From Jiella pelagia (GTDB lineage: Bacteria > Pseudomonadota > Alphaproteobacteria > Rhizobiales > Rhizobiaceae), in contig NZ_CP114028.1 in NCBI RefSeq assembly GCF_026898155.1, forward strand, positions 124,001 through 188,000: DNA of 64,000 nt. Direction: 5' to 3'. Below, piece after piece: positions 1 through 9,544 of the stretch. Made by a program: the position numbers and the translations under genes. Numbering within the stretch: position 1 is the stretch's first letter; each line of letters starts with the position of its first letter. The notes under the pieces are model-generated. The model was given only the letters and a program-made list of their open reading frames with translations, was not told the DNA's origin and did no database searches.

Positions 1-248
1 CTAAGTATTTATAGCCGGTTTGAATGCAGATCTGCTTCGCTGCCCAGACGGGAACGACACTGATCGTTGATTGCTGCGATCAAGCAGCGAGTCTCATCTG
101 CTGCCTATTCGGATTCCACCTTAACTTGCAGCGGCGATTTGCCGTTGTCGCTGCAGCAATTCATCGAAATTCAGAGGAGCTAGGGACAGCGGATGCTGCT
201 ATGGACGATCGACGTGACTTGGACCGCCTTGAATCCGAGGCGAAGACG
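1..248. other. intergenic left edge, no gene recognised
   Basis: I see no convincing gene here. A long open frame runs across this stretch and on through hmp on the opposite strand, but it is an antisense shadow of hmp. An inverted repeat TTGAT-N7-ATCAA lies near 67-83, but its spacing is wrong for an FNR box. Confidence 0.5.
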
Positions 249-1460
249 TCAGGTCCCCAGGAGTTCGTCCGCAGGACCGAAGAATTCGTAGTGGATGCGG
301 TCCTGCGCGACGCCGGCGAGCGCCAGCCCGTTGACGAAGGTGCGCAGGAAGCCCTTCGGGCCGCAGAGGTAATAATCCGCCTCGGCGACCGGCGTGTTCG
401 CCTTCAGCCAGTCGAGCGAGATCGGACCCCCCTTGTCGAAGTCCCGGCCCCTGACATCTTCCGGGCGCGGCTCCAGATAGAAGGTCGTCGCGTCGACCGA
501 GGACGTGGAGGATGCCAGATGCCGCACGTGGTCGCGCATCGCATGCGTCGCACCGTTCAACGCACCATGGACGTAGTGGACCGGCACATTCGCACCCGTT
601 TTGGCGAGCGTCTCCAGCATCGCGATCATCGGCGTCAGCCCGACGCCGCCGCCGACGAGGACCACGGGCCGCTCTGGCTGGTGCTTGAGAAAGAACTCAC
701 CCGCCGGCGCGGACACCTTCAGTACCGTGCCGACCTCGGCCAAATCGTGAAGCCAGTTCGAGGCAGAGCCCTGGGGCTCCCGCTTCACCGAAATGCGATA
801 GGTCGCTCCGTTCGGGGCGGCCGAGATGCTGTAGTTGCGCTTCTGCGTTTGCTCGCCCGGCAGCTCGAGCCAGAAGGTCAGGTACTGCCCCGGCTTGTGG
901 GCGAGGACGCGGCTTCCGTCCACCGGCCGCAGAACGAGGGAGGTGATGACCTCGCTCTCGCGGATCTTCGCCTCAACCCGGAAGGCACGCCAGCCGGACC
1001 AGCCGCCGTCGGCGTCGGCAATTGCCTGATACACCGCAGCCTCGCGGGCGATCAGGATGTCGGCGAGGAACCAGTAGGCTTCGCCCCAGGCGGCCAGCAC
1101 CTCTTCGCTCGCCGCATTGCCGAGCACGTCCTTGATCGCATCGAGGAGCGCTTCGGCGACATAGGGATAGTGCTCGGGCAGGATCTGCAGGCCGACATGC
1201 TTCTGGGCGATGCGTTCGACCGCCGCACCAAGAATGCCGAGATTGTCGATGTTCTGCGCATAGGCGAGGATTGCATTGGCGAGCGCCCGTGGCTGCGAGC
1301 CGGTCTCACCGTGATGCGACTGGTTAAACAGGCTCCGGATCATCGGGTTTTGGAACATACGGGCATACATTGCCTTGGTGATCTCCAGCCCGTGCGCCTC
1401 GAGGGCAGGCACCGTGGCCTTCACCGTGGCGATCGTCTGTGCGCTGAGTTGCGACGGCAT
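249..1460 (-). CDS. hmp: flavohaemoprotein, nitric oxide dioxygenase
   Basis: Cytoplasmic NO dioxygenase that oxidises NO to nitrate using O2 and NAD(P)H. The 403 residues match the family length (about 395-405). An N-terminal globin domain is followed by an FAD domain with the R-x-Y-S type motif (RNYSISAAPNG), an NAD domain with the glycine-rich LVGGGVGLTPMI stretch, and the typical C-terminal EFFGP. It lies 38 bp downstream of the truncated haemoglobin gene, so the two are probably one operon under the NsrR box at 1982-2004. The start ATG follows a GGAGCAAT-like ribosome site on the minus strand. Confidence 0.96.
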   Translation of the reverse strand: MPSQLSAQTIATVKATVPALEAHGLEITKAMYARMFQNPMIRSLFNQSHHGETGSQPRALANAILAYAQNIDNLGILGAAVERIAQKHVGLQILPEHYPYVAEALLDAIKDVLGNAASEEVLAAWGEAYWFLADILIAREAAVYQAIADADGGWSGWRAFRVEAKIRESEVITSLVLRPVDGSRVLAHKPGQYLTFWLELPGEQTQKRNYSISAAPNGATYRISVKREPQGSASNWLHDLAEVGTVLKVSAPAGEFFLKHQPERPVVLVGGGVGLTPMIAMLETLAKTGANVPVHYVHGALNGATHAMRDHVRHLASSTSSVDATTFYLEPRPEDVRGRDFDKGGPISLDWLKANTPVAEADYYLCGPKGFLRTFVNGLALAGVAQDRIHYEFFGPADELLGT

Positions 1461-1498
1461 TCTTATTGCTCCTTGGATGGAGTCGGTCGGGGAAAGGC

Positions 1499-1921
1499 TC
1501 AGGCCGAGCGCGCGGCCGGTCGCTGCGCGAGCGTAAGGTTCGGCCGGAAGAACAGGCCTGCCTTCAGGCTGTCGGCGATCCGGTCGGCCTTGAGCTGAAG
1601 GAGAGCTGCAACCTCCGGCGGGAAGCGGTCAGAGGTCGTCTCACGCCAGATCCCCAGCCAGCGCTCGAACATCGCCGGATCGATCGCGTCCCCATGGCGA
1701 AGGTGCGCCGCAAAGGGATTGCCTTTGTAGCGGCCGGTCCCCAGCAGGATCGACGACCAGAAAGCCGTCAGACGTTCCAGATGCGCCGGCCAGTCGCCGA
1801 TGGTGCCTTCGAATAGGGGGCCAACGACCGCATCGGCGCGCACCCGTGCGTAGAACGCAGATACGAGACCGCGAAGCGCCTCCTCGGTCAGGATTGCTGG
1901 TAGCTCGGATGGTTCCTGCAT
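1499..1921 (-). CDS. group III truncated haemoglobin
   Basis: A 140-residue small globin with the group III pattern: LVSAFYARVRAD near the start, VGPLFEG, then LTAFWSSILLGTGRYKGNPFAAH (helices E-F) and a C-terminal heme-pocket helix with FERWLGIWRETT. Group III trHbs are linked to NO and peroxide chemistry, but the exact reaction is not settled. The gene is the first of a two-gene unit with hmp and is divergent from nsrR, with an NsrR operator between them. NO-dependent derepression is therefore likely (inference). Confidence 0.9.
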   Translation of the reverse strand: MQEPSELPAILTEEALRGLVSAFYARVRADAVVGPLFEGTIGDWPAHLERLTAFWSSILLGTGRYKGNPFAAHLRHGDAIDPAMFERWLGIWRETTSDRFPPEVAALLQLKADRIADSLKAGLFFRPNLTLAQRPAARSA

Positions 1922-1981
1922 GACGCCTCTCCAAACATGGATTTTTTTTACATGTTAAAGGCGCCTATCGCCTCTCGACAA

Positions 1982-2004
1982 AAGATGCAAGAGAAATACA
2001 TCTT
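1982..2004. promoter_or_regulatory. NsrR operator
   Basis: A near-perfect 23-bp inverted repeat with half sites AAGATGCA and TACATCTT, separated by seven A/G-rich bases. It matches the known NsrR consensus (AAGATGCATTTAAAATGCATCTT-like). It sits between the divergent trHb-hmp unit and nsrR, 28 bp upstream of the nsrR start, so it can control both directions and give autoregulation. Confidence 0.85.
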
Positions 2005-2031
2005 ATGCGATGACAATGCCAAACGAATCCA

Positions 2032-2473
2032 ATGCGACTGACCCGCTACACCGATTATACCCTGCGCGTGCTGATCTACCTGTCGGCGCGGCCCGGCCGG
2101 CTTTGCTCGATCGCCGAGATTGCGGAAGCCTACGGCATCTCGCACAACCATCTGACGAAGGTGGTCCACGAGTCTCGGTAAGTCCGGCTACGTCACGACC
2201 CTGCGCGGCCGCGCCGGCGGCATCAGGCTGGCCAGGCCGGCCGATGAGATCCGGATCGGCGAGATCGTCCGGGCGACCGAAGACGGGTTCGACCTCGCCG
2301 ACTGCCGGAACTGCGTAATTGCGCCCGCCTGTGGGATGACGAGCGTCCTCGGTGAGGCGGCCGTGGCATTCCTAGCGGTGCTCGACAATTACACGTTCGC
2401 CGACCTGCCAAAACGCGAGGTCGACATCCTCTCACTGTTCCCGATGACCGTCGCAGCCGTGAAATCACAATGA
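2032..2473 (+). pseudogene. nsrR: NsrR, Rrf2-family NO sensor (one-base frameshift at 2171-2177)
   Basis: Starts [17 protein letters not shown], the classic NsrR/Rrf2 winged-helix N-terminus, and ends in the other frame with DCRNCVIAPACG, whose three cysteines (C-x2-C-x5-C) ligate the NO-sensitive Fe-S cluster. The break falls at GAGTCTC. Reading it as GAGCTC gives [21 protein letters not shown] and an uninterrupted 146-residue protein, the usual size. The frameshift is one of twelve at the same motif and is probably a sequencing artefact, so the gene is likely functional. It represses NO-detoxification genes and is itself downstream of an NsrR box. Confidence 0.9.
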
Positions 2474-2638
2474 AGCGAATGCAAAAAATCCGGTTTGGAC
2501 GTTGCAGGGCCGGACGAACTGGTGGGCACCGCAATCAACCCCTCCGCCGCATTGTTTCTCGCTGAGACGCGGCGGGACAAATGCGACGGGACGATCAAGC
2601 GTGGCACGGACCAGGGAGTTCAAGCGTTGTTCCGGGGA
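2474..2638. other. convergent intergenic gap between nsrR and nnrS
   Basis: A short gap between the 3' ends of nsrR (plus) and the split nnrS (minus). I see no gene and no clear strong hairpin terminator. Confidence 0.4.
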
Positions 2639-3715
2639 TTACGAGGCGCTTCTCCGTCTCGTGAGAAGAAGTCTGGCATAACCGGCAGCAAAGCCGATGA
2701 AGGCCGCCGCCCAGGCGAGTCCCCCCACATTGAGAAGGCTGAGATGAGTGCCACCAGCATAAGAGGCGGCCACTCGGGCGAAGGTGCCAACCAACACCAG
2801 TACGAACAGGGCCGTCTCGAAGACACCGGCCGTCAAAGGCCGTCCCGAGTGGCCGCGAGCGGCACGGATCATCACCGCCAGTGTCATCAGCCCGAATGTG
2901 CCCGCCGTCCAGACATGCAGCGCTGCGGCCGGCTCGACGAGCGCCGGGGCGATGATCCCGGCTGAGACGGCAGCAAAGCCGAGAGGCACCGTGGCGAAAG
3001 CAACATGAAGAACGAAGAGCAACGGCTCAGAGCGCGTCGCAAGGCCGCGCCAGCGCGCCAGCCGCGCGGCGTTTAGACCAGCTGCCGCAAGGAGCAGAGC
3101 CGCGGCCGCGAGGTGGTCCGGCAGCACTGCCCACACGCCCACCGCGGCCAACGAGACGGTCATGGCGACCGTATCGAGAGCGCTGAACGGGGCCGGAAGG
3201 CGGGTCACCTCGCGCGCCTTGAGCCAGTTGCGGGTGAAGGCGGGAACGATGCGTCCGCCGATCAGCATGACGAGAACGAGCACAAAGGCGATGCCGGCCC
3301 GCACGCTCGTCTCCGCCAGGCCAGTGCTGGCGACTTCTATCTGAAAGCCGAAATCTGCGAGTGCGATCAGGACTATAAGGATGAGGACGCGCAGGTTGCG
3401 CCAGTTGCCTGCGGCGATCACCTCGCGGCCGAACACCAGAGCCAGAGCGGGCAGGAACAAAAGGTCGATGGTGGCGGCCGGCCAGAACCCGATGATGGCC
3501 GAGATCGATATCGCGGCGCGGCCCGCCAGCCACAAGATTACGAGCGCGAGCAGGAGCCTGCTCGAGACGGGCGGGCGGCCCGTCCAGTTGCTCACCGCCG
3601 TCAAGGAAAAGCCGGCGATGATGGCGGGGATCGCGCCAAAGAGCATCGTGTGAACGTGCCAGTCCCGCGGGGTGAACGCGCTAGGCAGATCCGCGCCCGA
3701 CAGGACGCACAGCCA

Positions 3716-3721
3716 GACCAG
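3716..3721. repeat. 6-bp target-site duplication GACCAG (left copy)
   Basis: GACCAG directly precedes the IS21 left end. The second copy is at 6051-6056 directly after the right end. Keeping one copy restores the nnrS frame, which confirms a simple insertion. Confidence 0.9.
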
Positions 3722-3833
3722 TGTCGCTGCCGAAGCAAAACTCCCCAGAAGTGCCGTTTGAATCTTCCCCAGTTTAGCGCTGTCGCCGGTCTTCCGGGGC
3801 GCGCCCCGGAAGACCGGCGGCGCGTGATCGCCG

Positions 3834-5116
3834 ATGCTTCTCTCGATGGTCGAGAGAGGGATTTCGGTGATCAAGCTCGGGGAGATGATGATGATCCTGG
3901 ATTTGCATCGGCAGGGCCTGTCGATATCGGAGATTGCCAGGCAGACCGGCACCGATCGCAAGACGGTGCGCAAATATATCGAACGGGGACTGGAGGCGCC
4001 GGCCTACGGCCCACGCAAGCCGCGCCAGGCGGTGATCGATCCCTTCACGGCCTATCTGCGTGAACGGGTCGCAGCCTATCCTGGTCTCACCGGGCGTCGG
4101 CTTTTCCGAGAGATCAAGGCGATCGGCTACACCGGCGGCTATACCGCCGTGACCGACTTTCTGCGGGATGTCCGCCCGACACCGGAGCGCGGCTTCGAGG
4201 TCCGTTTCGAGACGCCACCGGGCGAGCAGGCCCAGGTCGACTTCGCGCAATTCCACGTCGTCTTCACCGACGAGCCGACGACACCGCGGATCGTCTGGCT
4301 GTTCTCGCTGGTGCTCGGCTACAGCCGGCTGATCTGGGCGCGCTTCGTCGTCCACCAGGATTTGCCAACGGTCCTGCGCTGCCACACGGCCGCCTTCGAG
4401 GCGCTGGGCGGTGCGCCTCGCGAGGTTCTCTACGACAGGATGAAGACCGCGGTGATCGGCGAGGCCGAGACCGGCGGCATCGTCTACAATCGAGCATTGG
4501 TCGATCTCGCCCGCCACTACGGCTTTCATCCCAAAGCCTGCAGACCCTATCGGGCCAAGACCAAGGGGAAGGTCGAGCGGCCCTTCCGCTATATCCGAGA
4601 AGACTTCTTCTTGGCCCGCTCCTTCCGCAATCTCGACGATCTGAACGCGCAGCTCCGCCATTGGCTGGAGACGGTCGCCAATCCAAGAGTTCACGCCACC
4701 ACCCGGCGCGTCGTCAACGAGGCCTTCGCCGAAGAGCGGGCGCATCTGCGGCCGTTGCCGCTGGCCCCGTTCCGCTCGGTCCTGAAGCTGGAGAGGCGCA
4801 TCAGCCGGGAAGGCATGGTCAGCGTCGGTGGTAATTTCTACAGCGTGCCCGATGCTACGCGACGAAGGACCGTCGAAGTCCATACGCTGGCCGACGAGGT
4901 CCGCATCTTCGAAGACGGCACGCTGATCGCCGCCCATCCGGCCCTCGAGGGGCGCCACCAGCGCCGCGTCGAGCCCGGCCATCGCCGGCCCCAGTCGCGA
5001 CCACGGCGCCAAGGCTCCAGCGACGGCATTGTCATTCACGGCGCCGGCGACACGGTAGCGCAGCGGCCGCTCGCCTTTTACGAGGCCGTCGGTCGAGCGA
5101 TCGCGGAGGTCCGCTC

Positions 5117-5120
<4 letters not shown>
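3834..5120 (+). CDS. istA: IS21 transposase IstA
   Basis: A 428-residue DDE integrase-type transposase. It has an N-terminal helix-turn-helix (GLSISEIARQTGTDRKTVRKYI) and an rve core with acidic residues in QAQVDFAQF, LYDRMKTAV and KGKVERPFRY. A later in-frame start (around 3846) is possible. The stop overlaps the istB start by four bases (ATGA-type coupling), as usual for IS21. Confidence 0.95.
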
Positions 5121-5990
<870 letters not shown>

Positions 5991-6163
5991 GCGGCCAATC
6001 TGGGGAATTTTACTTCGGCGCTTCTGGGGAAAATTCACGCGGCATTGACAGACCAGCACCGAAGCCGCCATCCCCAAGGCGCCGAGGAAGAAGAAGGGCC
6101 GAAAGCTGCTCGACAGCCAGTAGGGATGGCGGAGCAGGGAGCGCGCCTTCGGAGTCATTTGAT

Positions 6164-7321
6164 CTACCTTTCGGGGCTCGCGTTGGATCGTGCGCTCCGA
6201 ACCGCCTGACCGATCCGGGCGGAACCGGGTTTTGCTTCACCGGTCGCGCCGGCGTCAGGGCCCTCGACGGTTTTGCCGACCAGCCCCGTCATGGCCAGGA
6301 GAGCGCCGTAGAGGAGAATGGCGGCGATCGTCGCCCAGGCCGCAACCGGCAGGATGTCGAAGTGGCCCGAAACGTCGGCGCCCACTCGTAGCGCCACGGC
6401 TGCCTGGAGAAGGGCCGCCGGCAGATAGAGCAGCGGCGTGTAGCGAACCTTCGCTCCGGCGACGGCCGGAAGGATGATCGGCGCGTGCGCGAAAACCATG
6501 GATAGGACGAAGCCGAGGCCGATCGCGTGTACCGCCGCGTCGTGACCGAAGGCGGCGACGCCCGGTGGCGCGGCGGCGACGCCGAGCGCCGCAACCACGA
6601 GCCAGACATATCCGGCGAGGAGGCAGGCGGCCGAATAGCGCGCCAGCCCGATTGTGCGGACGGTCTTGCGGGCGATGTCGTGAACGAGCAACCACGCCGC
6701 CAGAGCGGCCAGCGACGTGCCGAAGATCCATGAGCCGTCCCAGGGTTCGCCGCTGACGAGTGCGGCAGTGAACAGCGCGATGACGCCGACGAGAACGAAT
6801 TTCGCCAGATCCGAGGGCGCCATCAGCCGGGACAATTCGATCCGTTCCCCGACGATCGTCAGGATGAGAAAGCCGAGCCAGATATAGGTGACGTCCGTGA
6901 TGGTCCGGCCACTGAGCCACAGCGCATTCGCCCATACGAAAAAGGCCGCGCCCATCGTCATGACGGCGGTAAACAGCGTCGGCTGCCGCCAGCAGGCACA
7001 ACCCGTGAGTAGCGTCAGGCCCAGCCCGGCGAGGAGGAAGCCGGCCGCCCCTGCCTGCTCGAAACCGGTGAGAAGGCTCACCACGCCTGCCAGCGAAAGG
7101 AGTGGCACCATCAATGCGGCGGTCCGGCCATCGGCGACGGCGCGCTCCAGGCCGATCAGGGTACCGAAGAAGCCGGGGATCATCAGCGCGCCGTGAAATT
7201 CCATTGCCGAGGCGGGGGAGGGCGAAACGCCGAGACGCGCAAGTCCGCCGGTCAGGCCCATGACGAGCGAAGCGGCGGCAAGGCCGGCCGCAGCCGAGCG
7301 CAAGATGCCAGACACTGTCAT
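6164..7321 (-). CDS. polytopic membrane protein of denitrification clusters
   Basis: About 385 residues with many hydrophobic segments (VSGILRSAAAGLAAASLVMGL near the start, then PGFFGTLIGLERA, LFTAVMTMGAAFFVWANALWL, and HAIGLGFVLSMVFAHAPIILPAVAGA). It resembles the membrane proteins often found next to nnrS and may be distantly related to NnrS, since it shares the HA.P.ILPA layout; no enzymatic function is known to me. I chose the ATG at 7321 because it overlaps the upstream gene's stop (ATGA) and is followed at once by a membrane segment. The stop is 5 bp before nnrS. Confidence 0.75.
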   Translation of the reverse strand: MTVSGILRSAAAGLAAASLVMGLTGGLARLGVSPSPASAMEFHGALMIPGFFGTLIGLERAVADGRTAALMVPLLSLAGVVSLLTGFEQAGAAGFLLAGLGLTLLTGCACWRQPTLFTAVMTMGAAFFVWANALWLSGRTITDVTYIWLGFLILTIVGERIELSRLMAPSDLAKFVLVGVIALFTAALVSGEPWDGSWIFGTSLAALAAWLLVHDIARKTVRTIGLARYSAACLLAGYVWLVVAALGVAAAPPGVAAFGHDAAVHAIGLGFVLSMVFAHAPIILPAVAGAKVRYTPLLYLPAALLQAAVALRVGADVSGHFDILPVAAWATIAAILLYGALLAMTGLVGKTVEGPDAGATGEAKPGSARIGQAVRSARSNASPER

Positions 7322-7680
7322 GCCAGCTTGAACAGGCGGAAAAAGGCCGCCTTCAATGCGCTCGCCACCGCTGACGGGTGAGGCTCGAAATGGGCCCGGA
7401 CCCCGGGAGAGGCCAGCGCCGGACTCCACTCCGCCGAGCGATCGAGGGTGACGCTCACCTTCCAGTTACCACCGATGCGACTTTCCACGGCAATTTTCGC
7501 CGTTTCGGCGATCAGCGAGCCGATCGGGCAGGTCGGTGTCGTCATCATCATCACGATGTCGACCCGATCTTCGTCGATCGCGACCGAACGCACCAGCCCG
7601 AGATCGACGACGTTGACCCCGAGTTCCGGGTCGTCCACCGACCGCAGGGCGAGGCGGACGGTATTTTCGACATCGTCCAT
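7318..7680 (-). CDS. DUF59/MIP18 family metal-sulfur cluster protein
   Basis: A 120-residue protein with the family signature VDDPELGVNVVDLGLV and MMTTPTCPIGSLIAETA, which includes the conserved cysteine. Relatives (SufT, PaaD-like) help Fe-S cluster assembly. Here it probably supports a metalloprotein of nitrogen-oxide metabolism (inference from context). It is spaced 3 bp from the DUF2249 gene upstream and overlaps the membrane protein downstream, so it is operonic. Confidence 0.85.
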   Translation of the reverse strand: MDDVENTVRLALRSVDDPELGVNVVDLGLVRSVAIDEDRVDIVMMMTTPTCPIGSLIAETAKIAVESRIGGNWKVSVTLDRSAEWSPALASPGVRAHFEPHPSAVASALKAAFFRLFKLA

Positions 7681-7683
7681 CGT

Positions 7684-7926
7684 TCAGCCTCGCGTGGTCC
7701 TGACGCGCCATTCGCGCGGGCCGGCTTCGACATAGGTCCAGTCATAGGAACCGTCGGCGCGTGCCTCGAAGTGGCCGCGCAGCGGCGCCGGATCGTGATC
7801 GTTGACGATCTCGAAGGCCTGTCCGGATTCGAGAGCGTCGAACATCCCGAATATGGTCGCGCGGCGGGTGGTGCATGGCAGGCTGCGTACGTCGAGTACC
7901 GCCCGGACGTCTGACATGGTTGTCAT
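7684..7926 (-). CDS. DUF2249 domain protein
   Basis: A short protein of 80 residues starting MTTMSDVRAVLDVRSLPCTTRRATIF, with FDALESGQAFEIVNDHDP in the middle. This is the DUF2249 (TusA-like fold) pattern common in denitrification and hybrid-cluster gene groups. It leads a leftward unit (DUF2249, DUF59, membrane protein, nnrS). A TTG-N8-CAA box lies 58 bp upstream. The molecular role is not established. Confidence 0.85.
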   Translation of the reverse strand: MTTMSDVRAVLDVRSLPCTTRRATIFGMFDALESGQAFEIVNDHDPAPLRGHFEARADGSYDWTYVEAGPREWRVRTTRG

Positions 7927-7983
7927 CGGCAGGAATCCTGTTTGACGAGGTTCCGGTTTTGCCAGCTTGGCCGGTGTGCATCG

Positions 7984-7997
7984 TTGTCCGTGCGCAA
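7984..7997. promoter_or_regulatory. candidate NnrR/Dnr-type box
   Basis: TTGTCCGTGCGCAA fits TTG-N8-CAA. The right half CGCAA is perfect and the left half TTGTC is weaker. It lies upstream of the leftward DUF2249-nnrS unit, and the opposite orientation could serve the divergent regulator gene. Confidence 0.5.
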
Positions 7998-8149
7998 ACT
8001 CGCCGCACAAGCTTCCAGGATGCGGCAAGGCCGTCCCGGCCGGGCTCGCCGCTCCACGTCTCCTGGATCGTTGTGGCGAGGCGGATCATTGAGTAGAGGT
8101 GCCGGCTTGCAGGTGTGCCCGAGAATCACGAGAGCGCCGATGGAGACGA

Positions 8150-8864
8150 ATGATGACAGCCCAACGGATAGACAGGTCCGTGCTGAAGGAGGCTCGACAT
8201 CTTCGCCACGATGGCGGACGAGGATCTGGACGCGGTTCTGCAATCGGCCCATACGCGCCGTTTGGCGACCGGCGTGTCTGTCTTCAATCAGGGCGATCCG
8301 GCCGCTGAGTTCTTCGCACTCCTGCATGGCCGGTTGAAAGTGACCCAGACCGCGCCGGACGGCCAGCAGATCCTCGTTCGACACGTTCATCCCGGTGATA
8401 TCTACGGCATCGCCAAAGCGATCCGCCGCAACGACTATCCCGGCACGGCGACGGCCGTGGTCGAAAGCCTGACGATGGTCTGGCCCATGAGCCAGTGGGA
8501 TTTTCTCGTCGCCCGCTGCCCGACTCTGGCCGTCAATGCACTGGCGACGGTCGGCGAGCGCCTTCAGGAAGCCCATACGCGTATCCGCGAGCTTGGGACG
8601 GAAGGGGTCGAGCGGCGGGTCGCTCATGCGCTGCTGCGCCTCGTTCATCAGGCTGGCCGAAAGACCGACGAGGGCATTCTGATCGACTTCCCCATCACGC
8701 GGCTCGATATCGCGGAGATGACCGGCGCGACGCTGCATACCGTCAGCCGTCTGTTGAGCGCCTGGGAAGGTCGGGGGCTGATCTCCAGCTCCCGCAAGAA
8801 GATTGTCGTGTGCAATCCGCATGGTCTGGTCGCCCTCGCGGATGGCCGGGCAGAACAGAACTGA
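8150..8864 (+). pseudogene. Crp/Fnr family regulator, NnrR/Dnr-like (one-base frameshift at 8189-8195)
   Basis: A cyclic-nucleotide-binding-like sensor domain (VFNQGDPAAEFFALLHGRLKVTQ ... GDIYGIAKA) is followed by a C-terminal HTH (ITRLDIAEMTGATLHTVSRLLSAWE). No N-terminal cysteine cluster is visible, so it is not an oxygen-sensing FNR; NnrR/Dnr type fits the context. The frame breaks at GAGGCTC. Reading GAGCTC gives MTAQRIDRSVLKELDIFATMADEDLDAVL and about 237 residues. As written, translation could also begin at an ATG at 8211. It probably activates the nnrS, nos and pseudoazurin promoters through TTG-N8-CAA boxes (inference). Confidence 0.85.
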
Positions 8865-8867
8865 AAT

Positions 8868-9158
8868 TCATGGTACCGGACGGTGCAGCGCGGCGGGCAA
8901 CTCCTCTCGCGCAAATACAATCGAGGAGCGGCGCAGCACCTGCCCCCTCTCGTCGACGATCAGCGTCAGCCGTGTGCCGCGATGGAAGAACACGAGCCGG
9001 AACGTCCCGGCATCCTCGCCTTCGCCCTGATCGAGCCGGCTGGTGATCTCCCCTGCCCGCATCAGCAACTGAACCTCCCCGACAGGGAGCTTGAAGCTTT
9101 CGGCGACGAGCGCGGCATCGATGTCGAAGCCGTGTGGTGTGGGTGTGATTCGCGTCAT
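8868..9158 (-). CDS. DUF6522-type small denitrification-associated protein
   Basis: A 96-residue protein starting MTRITPTPHGFDIDAALVAESF with GEVQLLMRAGEITSRLDQGEGEDAGTFRL and LTLIVDERGQVLRR. This pattern is found next to nos/nor/nnr genes in alphaproteobacteria, and I assign it to DUF6522 from memory. No catalytic motif is evident. Its 3' end faces the Crp/Fnr gene with a 3-bp gap, and it is cotranscribed with the DUF1858 gene upstream. Confidence 0.7.
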   Translation of the reverse strand: MTRITPTPHGFDIDAALVAESFKLPVGEVQLLMRAGEITSRLDQGEGEDAGTFRLVFFHRGTRLTLIVDERGQVLRRSSIVFAREELPAALHRPVP

Positions 9159-9173
9159 GAGCAAATTTTCATC

Positions 9174-9410
9174 CTATCGGGCCGGGGATCCATCGACGGA
9201 CAGGACATCCGCCAGCTCCGCCAGCAACGAGTCCAACTCGATCCCATGCTCGCGGCAGGCGTCGGCGATCGTGTGGCTCGGAGCGAAGGGGCAGCCGATG
9301 CACAGCATGCGCCGTCGAATGAAGACCGGAATCGCAGCCTTGTGGCGTTTGAGAAGGTCGTCGACGGCGAGGTCGGGTCGGACTGAGGAAAGACGCGGCA
9401 CGGCTGTCAC
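9174..9410 (-). CDS. DUF1858 domain protein (hybrid-cluster-associated redox protein)
   Basis: A 78-residue protein with a GTG start. The sequence DLLKRHKAAIPVFIRRRMLCIGCPFAPSHTIADACREHGIE holds the C-x2-C pair typical of DUF1858, often linked to hybrid-cluster and nitrogen-oxide proteins. A palindromic TTG-N8-CAA box lies 60 bp upstream, shared with the divergent nnrS copy. Confidence 0.8.
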   Translation of the reverse strand: MTAVPRLSSVRPDLAVDDLLKRHKAAIPVFIRRRMLCIGCPFAPSHTIADACREHGIELDSLLAELADVLSVDGSPAR

Positions 9411-9470
9411 CGGTTCATGAATTCACGTGGCCTGATCAAAGACCTGTAGCGCCGATCCTCGCGGTCTTCT

Positions 9471-9484
9471 TTGTTCGCGAACAA
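9471..9484. promoter_or_regulatory. palindromic NnrR/Dnr-like box
   Basis: TTGTTCGCGAACAA is a perfect 14-bp palindrome of the form TTG-N8-CAA. It is central in the divergent region between DUF1858 (minus) and the second nnrS (plus), the spot expected for a regulator serving both. Confidence 0.6.
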
Positions 9485-9544
9485 CGTCGGCGAGCATTCT
9501 TGCCTCTATTCCGCATCATGAGCACAATAGAAGGTGTCTGTCTC

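Noticed and set aside
67..83. TTGAT-N7-ATCAA inverted repeat as an FNR box
   Set aside because: FNR boxes need four bases between the halves; seven are present and no gene starts downstream.
24..1598. 524-codon open frame opposite hmp
   Set aside because: Same reason: an antisense shadow of hmp, Arg-rich and without motifs.
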